Assembly: GCA_964508055.1 (NCBI GenBank)
Contig: CAZDRI010000010.1
Coordinates: forward strand, 1 to 48,400
Direction of reading: 5' to 3'
Origin: CAZDRI01 sp964508055
GTDB taxonomy: Bacteria; Pseudomonadota; Gammaproteobacteria; PS1; Pseudothioglobaceae
DNA length: 48,400 nt
Positions within the stretch are counted from its first letter, which is position 1, and each line of letters begins with the position of its first letter. A program made the translations under genes and the position numbers. The notes below the pieces were generated by a model. That model was not told where the DNA came from, made no database searches, and saw only the letters and a list, made by a program, of their open reading frames with translations. This document shows positions 43,025 to 48,400 of this stretch, one piece after another.

Positions 43025-44728
43025 AGTAGTCTTTTTAGTTATAAAACTAATAGCATTATCAATATTTATTTCAGCTTTTTCTTTTTCTACTCTATTTTTA
43101 TATTCAACAGTGTTATTATCCACATGACTATCACTTATTACTAAGCGATGAGGTATGCCAATTAGTTCAGCATCATTAAACATAACCCCTACTCTTTCTT
43201 TTCTATCGTCTAATAACACCTCAATACCAGCATTAATACACTTTTGATATAAGTCGTCAGCTAAGTTTTTAACTCTTATAGATTTATGATAATTGATAGG
43301 TAATATTATTAACTGAAATGGAGCTATAGTTTTTGGGAAAATAATCCCATGTTCATCATGATTTTGTTCAATAACTGCGGCAACTATTCTACTAACACCT
43401 ATACCATAACAGCCCATAGTAAGTGTAGTAGCCTTACCATTTTGGCCAATAACATTAGCATTTAAAGCCTTAGAGTACTTTGTCCCTAATTGAAATATAT
43501 GCCCAACCTCAATACCTCTTTTTAGTAATATTTTTCCTTTACCATCTGGACTTTCATCTCCTTTTACTATATTTCTTAAATCAGATGTTGTGAAGTCTTG
43601 AACATCTCTTATCCAGTTTACCCCCGTTAAATGTTTGTCATTTTCGTTAGCACCACATACAAAGTCTATTAAAGCTGCTGCGGCATAATCTACAATTATT
43701 GGCATTTTTAAATCAACCACACCAATTGACCCTATATCACAGCCTAGTTTTCTACTAATTTCATCATCAGTTGCAAAGTTTATAGGGCTAGCAATATCTT
43801 TGTGATTAACTGCTTTAATTTCATTTATGTTATGATCTCCTCTGCATATTAAAGCTACTAATGAATCTTTTTTGGAACCATGAACTACTAAAGTTTTTAT
43901 GGTTTTTTTAGGGCTTATCTTTAATAAATTGCAAACATCTGCAATAGTTTTTGCATTTGGAGTATCAATAACTTTTACTTCTTCTTTAAAATCAGTTTTA
44001 ATCTCTTGTTTTTTGGTTTTGGCTAATTCAATATTGGCAGCATAATCTGATTTATCAGAAAAGGCGATTAAATCCTCACCAGAATCAGATAATACATGAA
44101 ACTCATGCGAATGACTTCCCCCAATAGAACCAGTATCAGCTAAAACAGCCCGATATTTAAGACCAATTCTATCAAATATATTTGAATAAGTTTGATACAT
44201 TAAATCGTAGGTTTGTTGTAAACTTTCAGCATCTAAGTGAAATGAATAAGCATCTTTCATTATAAATTCTCTAGAACGCATAACTCCAAAACGAGGTCTT
44301 ATTTCATCTCTAAATTTTGTTTGAATTTGATATAAATTCAAAGGTAATTGTTTATAGCTTTTAATATATTGACTAGCTATATTTGTTATAACTTCCTCAT
44401 GGGTAGGACCTAAACAAAAATCTCTATTATGTCTATCTTGAAAACGCAGTAGTGCTGAGCCGTATAAATCCCATCTTTTTGATTGCTGCCATAATTCTGC
44501 GGGTTGTGCAACTGGCATTAATACTTCTTGAGCTCCTGATTTGTTCATTTCTTCGCGCACAATATTTTCTACTTTTTGTAATACTTTAAGACCTAAAGGT
44601 AGCCAAGAATATAACCCAGAAGCTAATTTATGTATCATTCCAGAACGAATCATTAATTTATGGCTTATAATTTCAGCATCATTTGGTGTTTCTTTTTGGG
44701 TTGCTAGTAAAAAATTTGTTGTTTTCAT
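43019..44728 (-). CDS. proS: Prolyl-tRNA synthetase
   Basis: A 569-residue class II synthetase of the bacterial type with an editing (INS/YbaK-like) insertion in the middle (about 230-390). Motif 1 region: SGLYSWLPLGLKVLQKVENI. Motif 2: FRDEIRPRFGVMRSREFIMK. Motif 3 lies near MGCYGIGVSRIVAAV. The editing domain contains CRGDHNINEIKA and FVCGANENDKHLTG. Length is normal. Its last codons lie in the hairpin of the right repeat, so the repeat bounds this gene exactly. A possible regulatory link with the R-M module is not seen. Confidence 0.97.
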   Translation of the reverse strand: MKTTNFLLATQKETPNDAEIISHKLMIRSGMIHKLASGLYSWLPLGLKVLQKVENIVREEMNKSGAQEVLMPVAQPAELWQQSKRWDLYGSALLRFQDRHNRDFCLGPTHEEVITNIASQYIKSYKQLPLNLYQIQTKFRDEIRPRFGVMRSREFIMKDAYSFHLDAESLQQTYDLMYQTYSNIFDRIGLKYRAVLADTGSIGGSHSHEFHVLSDSGEDLIAFSDKSDYAANIELAKTKKQEIKTDFKEEVKVIDTPNAKTIADVCNLLKISPKKTIKTLVVHGSKKDSLVALICRGDHNINEIKAVNHKDIASPINFATDDEISRKLGCDIGSIGVVDLKMPIIVDYAAAALIDFVCGANENDKHLTGVNWIRDVQDFTTSDLRNIVKGDESPDGKGKILLKRGIEVGHIFQLGTKYSKALNANVIGQNGKATTLTMGCYGIGVSRIVAAVIEQNHDEHGIIFPKTIAPFQLIILPINYHKSIRVKNLADDLYQKCINAGIEVLLDDRKERVGVMFNDAELIGIPHRLVISDSHVDNNTVEYKNRVEKEKAEINIDNAISFITKKTTA

Positions 44729-44874
44729 AAAATAAACTAATTTCTATATTATTTTAAAAGATTAGTTATTTTAACAATTTATATCAAAGTCAAATATATA
44801 AATTTATCTTTAAGAATTTTTAATTTTAAACTTAGGTAAAATTATTAGCTTATAATAAATTTTGTAACATTTTT

Positions 44875-45516
44875 ATGCATTCGCTTAGTGTAATACAGCA
44901 ATTTTCAGTTTGGATAATCCCAGTTTTATTTGCTATTACTGTTCACGAAACAGCACATGGCTATATTGCAAGTAAATTAGGTGATAATAGTGCTAAGATG
45001 ATGGGTCGCTTAACTCTTAATCCTTTAAAACATATTGACCCAGTTGGCACTATTTTGGTTCCAGCAGCAATGTTTTTTTTAAGTGGATTTGTTTTTGGCT
45101 GGGCTAAACCTGTTCCAGTAAATTTTTCAGCTCTTAAAAGCCCAAGAAGAGATATGGCTTTGGTTGCTATTGCTGGTCCAGCATCTAATTTTTTAATGGC
45201 AATCGCCTGGACACTTATTTTAAAGTTAATTATATTTATTAGTTATGATTCCTATATTTTAGTTTGGCTTATGTACAGCTGCTATGCTGGCATTAGTATA
45301 AATTTAATTTTAGGTCTATTAAATCTATTACCAATACTTCCTTTAGATGGTGGCAGGATAGTTAATTCATTTTTACCACCAAGGCTATCAATCAAATATG
45401 AAAAATCAGAACCTTATGGTTTTTTTATTTTAATAGGACTTTTGGTTTTAGGTTGGCTGGGTATAATTATTGGTCCTATTCTACATAGCTTACAATCTTT
45501 TCTGTTTTCCTTGTAA
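44875..45516 (+). CDS. Site-2 protease family (M50) membrane zinc protease
   Basis: A 213-residue membrane protein with about five spans. The zinc motif is HETAH (24-28) in the first helix (AITVHETAHGYIASKL), and the third ligand is the Asp of LPILPLDGGRIV (about 162-173). AKPVPVNFSALKSPRRDMALVAIAGPASNF is the family's conserved middle (written here as two adjoining segments AKPVPVNFS and LVAIAGPASNF). It has no PDZ domain, unlike RseP. Such small S2P-type proteins cut membrane-bound substrates; the substrate is unknown. It diverges from proS and precedes tRNA-Ser. Confidence 0.9.
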   Translation: MHSLSVIQQFSVWIIPVLFAITVHETAHGYIASKLGDNSAKMMGRLTLNPLKHIDPVGTILVPAAMFFLSGFVFGWAKPVPVNFSALKSPRRDMALVAIAGPASNFLMAIAWTLILKLIIFISYDSYILVWLMYSCYAGISINLILGLLNLLPILPLDGGRIVNSFLPPRLSIKYEKSEPYGFFILIGLLVLGWLGIIIGPILHSLQSFLFSL

Positions 45517-45541
45517 TTAACACATTTTATATTAACTTGTT

Positions 45542-45547
45542 ACAATA
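45542..45547 (+). promoter_or_regulatory. Candidate -10 box of tRNA-Ser
   Basis: TACAAT lies 10 bp before the mature 5' end of the tRNA. TTAACA (45517-45522) is a possible -35 but with a 19-bp spacer. The short distance suits a tRNA leader. Confidence 0.35.
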
Positions 45548-45557
45548 CTATTTTTTG

Positions 45558-45645
45558 GAGAGATGTCTGAGCGGTCGAAAGAGCACGCTTGGAAAGCGTG
45601 TGTACCTCAATGGTACCGAGGGTTCAAATCCCTCTCTCTCCGCCA
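45558..45645 (+). tRNA. tRNA-Ser (anticodon GGA)
   Basis: An 88-nt cloverleaf with encoded CCA. The acceptor stem is GGAGAGA pairing with TCTCTCC before GCCA. The anticodon stem CACGC/GCGTG holds loop TTGGAAA with anticodon GGA (45592-45594), reading UCC/UCU. A long variable arm and the T arm GAGGGTTCAAATCCCTC confirm the serine class. It stands alone, between the site-2 protease and mpg. Confidence 0.95.
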
Positions 45646-45944
45646 TTTAGTTTTATTATTTTAAATCAATAACTTATACAAAGTACTAATATACTTTAGC
45701 ATCGCAATATTGTTTAAAAATTTGGATTTTGATAAAATGATGAGCATATAAAAAAACTTATTTTTAACATCTATAACCTGCTAGGTAGCTTATAAAGTAT
45801 TAGGTTTTGAGCAATACTATTTGATTGTTAGAAAATGATTTTTCAGATAATTTAAATTTTAATGCCTTATAAGACTACTACATTTTGGCATAACAACATT
45901 GTAATATTATGTGTTTCCAGTGCGTATTACACTTATGTGTTCGT
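45646..45944. other. Intergenic region after tRNA-Ser
   Basis: About 300 bp without an open frame that looks like a gene. I found no tRNA 3'-end duplicate or attachment-site copy that would point to an integrated element. It ends at the mpg stop codon on the other strand. Confidence 0.3.
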
Positions 45945-46514
45945 TTAGCTGAAACAAAACCTAAGTTTTTTATCTGCCCAATCATCTGCATAATCTATAC
46001 CTATCCTTTTTGTTTTAATTATTTTTTTAGCATTGGTTTTTTTATAAGATTCAATCCATAAATCTTTACTAGCGGTTAAGTCAACTGCATTAAGATTTTT
46101 GTCAATAGCTAATGCTTGACAAATCTTACCAGGGCCATTGGTGAGATTTTTTATATTATTTATACCACGATTTTTAAGCATAATATCAATACCTTGATAC
46201 GGTATTAATGAACGAATTAAAACTGCTGTGCCATGATTTTCAGTCTCAGTAACAATATTAAAACAAAAGTATTTACCATAAATAAAATATATATAACTAT
46301 GCCCTCCTTCAAGCCACATCGGATATGTTCTATTAGTTTTTTTATTATTATAAGTATGGCAAGCCTTATCTTTAACACCTAAATAAGCTTCTGTCTCGCA
46401 GATTATTCCACTCAAAATAATATTATTTTTAAGCTTTCTAACTAATAATTTACCTAATAATTCTTTGGCAACTTTTTTAGTATCATTATAAAAGAACTCT
46501 TTTGTAAGTCTCAT
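45945..46514 (-). CDS. mpg: 3-methyladenine DNA glycosylase (AAG/MPG family)
   Basis: I place the start at the second Met (46514), giving 189 residues. Its ATG overlaps the mnmE stop as ATGA, a coupling overlap, and yields the family's usual MRLTKEFF start. The first Met (46526) would overlap by 16 bp. Conserved parts are GIICETEAYLGVKDKACHTY (catalytic Glu), HSYIYFIYGKYFCFNIVTE (base-pocket strand) and LTNGPGKICQALAI. The enzyme excises alkylated purines and hypoxanthine and starts base-excision repair. Confidence 0.92.
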   Translation of the reverse strand: MRLTKEFFYNDTKKVAKELLGKLLVRKLKNNIILSGIICETEAYLGVKDKACHTYNNKKTNRTYPMWLEGGHSYIYFIYGKYFCFNIVTETENHGTAVLIRSLIPYQGIDIMLKNRGINNIKNLTNGPGKICQALAIDKNLNAVDLTASKDLWIESYKKTNAKKIIKTKRIGIDYADDWADKKLRFCFS

Positions 46515-47845
46515 TTTCCTATACAAAATGAAGAAAAAATTTCACCTAATAAATCATCACTACTAAACTCTCCAGTGATTAAATTTAATTGCTTTTGGGT
46601 TTGTCTTAAATCTTCAGCAGCTAATTCAATAGCTTCATTTTTTAATTGTAAATAAGCGTTACTAATAAAACTATATGCTTTTTTAAGGTGGATAATATGG
46701 CGTTTTCTTGCCATAATAGTGTCTTCTCCAACTATATTTGCTCCTGCTATTTTTTTTATTTCTGTTTTTAGTTTTTCAATATTTTTATTTTTTTTAGCGG
46801 AAATACTCACTTCAGCTAAAACTTTATTTTTAATTTTTGTTTTAAACTTAATATCTTCATCTAACAAATCAATTTTATTTTTCACCAGTAAGATATGTTT
46901 GTCATTAGGGACTAAATTTAAATCTGGTTTTTCTCTTGCATCATATACTAATAGCACAACATCGGCTTTTTTAATCTCTACCTTAGTTTTTTTAATACCT
47001 TGTTTTTCTACCTCATCATAACTTTTACGCAGCCCTGCGCTATCAATAATATTAATTGGGATACCATCAATTAATATTCTTTCTTTTAAAATATCTCTAG
47101 TAGTTCCTGCAATAGCAGTTACTATTGCACTCTCTTGTTTAGTCAGAACATTTAAGATACTGGATTTACCTACATTTGGTTTACCTGTTATTATTATGTA
47201 AATACCATCTCTTAAAATAGCTCCTTGTTCGCTATTAGCTATTATTTCTTTTAACTTAGTTTTTATTTTTTTAAGTTTTGTCTCAATCTGCTTTAATTCT
47301 AAAAATGTTATTTCCTCATCTGAAAAATCAATACTTGCTTCTATAAACTTTCTTATATTTATAATTTTTTTAACTAAATTAGCTACTTTTTTAGAGAAAT
47401 CTCCACTTAATGACCTTAGGGCACTTATGGCTGCTTGTTTAGAGTTAGCAGCAATTAAATCTGCTATAGCCTCTGCTTGAGTTAAATCAATCTTACCATT
47501 TAAAAAAGCTCTTTTAGAAAATTCTCCTGCATCAGCAACTTTAGCACCAAAATTTATACATGCATTTAACACCATATCAATTACTACTATACCTCCATGA
47601 CCTTGGAGTTCTAAAATATCTTCACCAGTGAATGAATTTGGTGATTTATAAAAAATAGCAATGCCTTTATCTATTTCATTACCTTTGTTATCAAAAAATG
47701 GCACATAATATGCATATCTTGGTTTTGGATTAAACTTTAGAATTTTTTTTGCTATGCTAAGGGATTTATCTCCTGATATTCTTACCACTCCTATACCAGC
47801 TTGACCCATAGCTGTTGCTTTAGCACATATTGTTGTATTACTCAT
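46511..47845 (-). CDS. mnmE: tRNA modification GTPase MnmE
   Basis: A 444-residue GTPase acting with MnmG on the wobble uridine of some tRNAs (cmnm5U). The N-terminal tetrahydrofolate domain includes SFTGEDILELQGHGG (71-85). The GTPase domain has P-loop GKPNVGKSS (221-229), TT at 248-249, DSAG (268-271) and NKID. The protein ends in CIGK (441-444) with the catalytic Cys. Length is normal. It couples to mpg through ATGA and is the last housekeeping gene before the cassette-like end of the window. Confidence 0.97.
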   Translation of the reverse strand: MSNTTICAKATAMGQAGIGVVRISGDKSLSIAKKILKFNPKPRYAYYVPFFDNKGNEIDKGIAIFYKSPNSFTGEDILELQGHGGIVVIDMVLNACINFGAKVADAGEFSKRAFLNGKIDLTQAEAIADLIAANSKQAAISALRSLSGDFSKKVANLVKKIINIRKFIEASIDFSDEEITFLELKQIETKLKKIKTKLKEIIANSEQGAILRDGIYIIITGKPNVGKSSILNVLTKQESAIVTAIAGTTRDILKERILIDGIPINIIDSAGLRKSYDEVEKQGIKKTKVEIKKADVVLLVYDAREKPDLNLVPNDKHILLVKNKIDLLDEDIKFKTKIKNKVLAEVSISAKKNKNIEKLKTEIKKIAGANIVGEDTIMARKRHIIHLKKAYSFISNAYLQLKNEAIELAAEDLRQTQKQLNLITGEFSSDDLLGEIFSSFCIGK

Positions 47846-47960
47846 AAGACATATTAAGAAAAATGGTATGAAATCATATTTTACAATATCTTTAAAATAT
47901 TATTTATTTGAGGAAAGAAAACTAAGTCAATAAATATAAAACTTAAAAAGATCTATTTTA

Positions 47961-48017
47961 TCTCAACGCTTGAATTCAGCCACCGCGTTAGCGGTCAGGT
48001 TAAATGACTTGTTATGG
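47961..48017 (-). repeat. attC-like integron recombination site
   Basis: Read on the minus strand: CCATAACAAG, TCATTTAACC, the central stem ACCGC/GCGGT around TAAC, GGCTGAATTCAAGCG and GTTGAGA. This matches the order R''-L''-stem-L'-R' of attC sites; GGCTGAATTC with GCGTT and the ACCGC palindrome are the clearest parts. The outer 7-mers deviate from RYYYAAC and GTTRRRY at some bases. The site lies about 20 bp after the stop of the small minus-strand ORF, the normal place in a gene cassette. Confidence 0.65.
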
Positions 48018-48036
48018 TTTTTTTTATAATTACTCA

Positions 48037-48330
48037 TCAATACAATCCTATACCTTCTTTTATTTCTAAAATGAGATTTGCTATTTTCACATCATGTGAC
48101 TTTGATTCAGAAAGACCCATATTTTCAGTTGTGACCACATTCAAATAATTTGCTATTGGCTCTGGTTTTTCGTTTTCTAGTGCGAGCTTAAATACTTGAG
48201 GAAGATATGATTGATATTCATCTCTTGCCCAGTTACCTTCTGATATACCGATTGGGTCCCATTTATAGAAAAGAATCTCATCTATCCTTTTATAAAACTC
48301 TATTTGTTGAGGTGGTAATTTCTTTCCCAT
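48037..48330 (-). CDS. Hypothetical integron-cassette protein
   Basis: A 97-residue protein (MGKKLPPQQIEFYKRIDEIL followed by FYKWDPIGISEGNWARDEYQ). It has no signal peptide, is mostly helical and acidic, and its DPIGISEGNW.RDEYQSYLP segment looks like a compact conserved motif of a family often seen in gene cassettes; the function is unknown. Its base composition is richer in G/C than the rest of the window, which suggests transfer. An attC-like site follows it, and a core-like GTTGGAC lies 23 bp upstream of its start codon. Confidence 0.7.
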   Translation of the reverse strand: MGKKLPPQQIEFYKRIDEILFYKWDPIGISEGNWARDEYQSYLPQVFKLALENEKPEPIANYLNVVTTENMGLSESKSHDVKIANLILEIKEGIGLY

Positions 48331-48352
48331 TTTTATCCATAACTATTAATTA

Positions 48353-48359
48353 GTCCAAC
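48353..48359 (-). promoter_or_regulatory. Integron core-site-like heptamer (GTTGGAC)
   Basis: On the minus strand GTTGGAC fits the consensus GTTRRRY at the 5' boundary of the cassette, 23 bp before the ORF. The preceding AATTATTCAG could be the end of another attC extending beyond the window. Confidence 0.4.
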
Positions 48360-48400
48360 CTGAATAATTCACAACTTATTGATTTAAGTAAATAAAATAT

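Noticed and set aside
45646..45944. Integrated element next to tRNA-Ser
   Set aside because: No integrase and no repeat of the tRNA 3' end were found in the window.

Overview
The window is very AT-rich (roughly 25-30 % GC by eye) and densely packed with bacterial genes. A homodimeric pyruvate dehydrogenase E1 (aceE), the divergent ratA/smpB pair, ndk-rlmN-ispG, mnmE with a C-terminal CIGK motif, and a DUF455 ferritin-like protein together suggest a gammaproteobacterium with a low-GC, compact genome. Two exported rhodanese-like proteins would suit a sulfur-metabolising lineage, but that is only a hint.

Layout. (1) 103-7644, minus strand: a surface-polysaccharide locus with two GT4 glycosyltransferases, a cytidylyltransferase-RraA fusion, an unassigned cytoplasmic protein, three SAM-methyltransferase-like proteins and a NodB-type deacetylase. 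(2) 7819-11079: a Wzc/Wzz-like co-polymerase with degraded ATPase motifs, preceded in transcription order by an intact MntA/HepT-type nucleotidyltransferase-HEPN pair and followed by a decayed copy of the same pair. (3) 11094-13748: aceE without aceF or lpd beside it. (4) 14154-20905: an ArsC-like reductase, then a minus-strand run vapB-vapC-pgi-ugd-pyrF, then glmS; pgi, ugd and glmS supply precursors for the polysaccharide genes. (5) 20924-26255: a GT9 glycosyltransferase and two tandem O-antigen ligase/polymerase-TPR paralogues. (6) 26301-32882, plus strand: nadE, a GFA-family protein, rnhA, a small secreted protein, two near-identical exported rhodaneses, a DUF3530 hydrolase-like protein and a GT4. 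(7) 32885-39999: housekeeping genes (DUF455, ratA, smpB, ndk, rlmN, ispG, DUF2062) and a WbpM/PglF-type NDP-sugar dehydratase. (8) 40139-43024: a type II restriction-modification pair enclosed by 136-137-bp inverted repeats, with hairpins and attC-like motifs in its leader. (9) 43019-47845: proS, a site-2 protease, tRNA-Ser(GGA), mpg and mnmE. (10) 47961-48400: a cassette-like ORF followed by an attC-like site, both reading on the minus strand.

The most unusual parts are the inverted-repeat-bounded R-M module and its partial repeat copy at 14571-14633, the integron-cassette-like end of the window, the paired intact and decayed MNT/HEPN modules around the co-polymerase gene, the cytidylyltransferase-RraA fusion, the Wzc-like protein with a degenerate P-loop, and the tandem rhodaneses. 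No transposase, integrase, rRNA or CRISPR array was seen.
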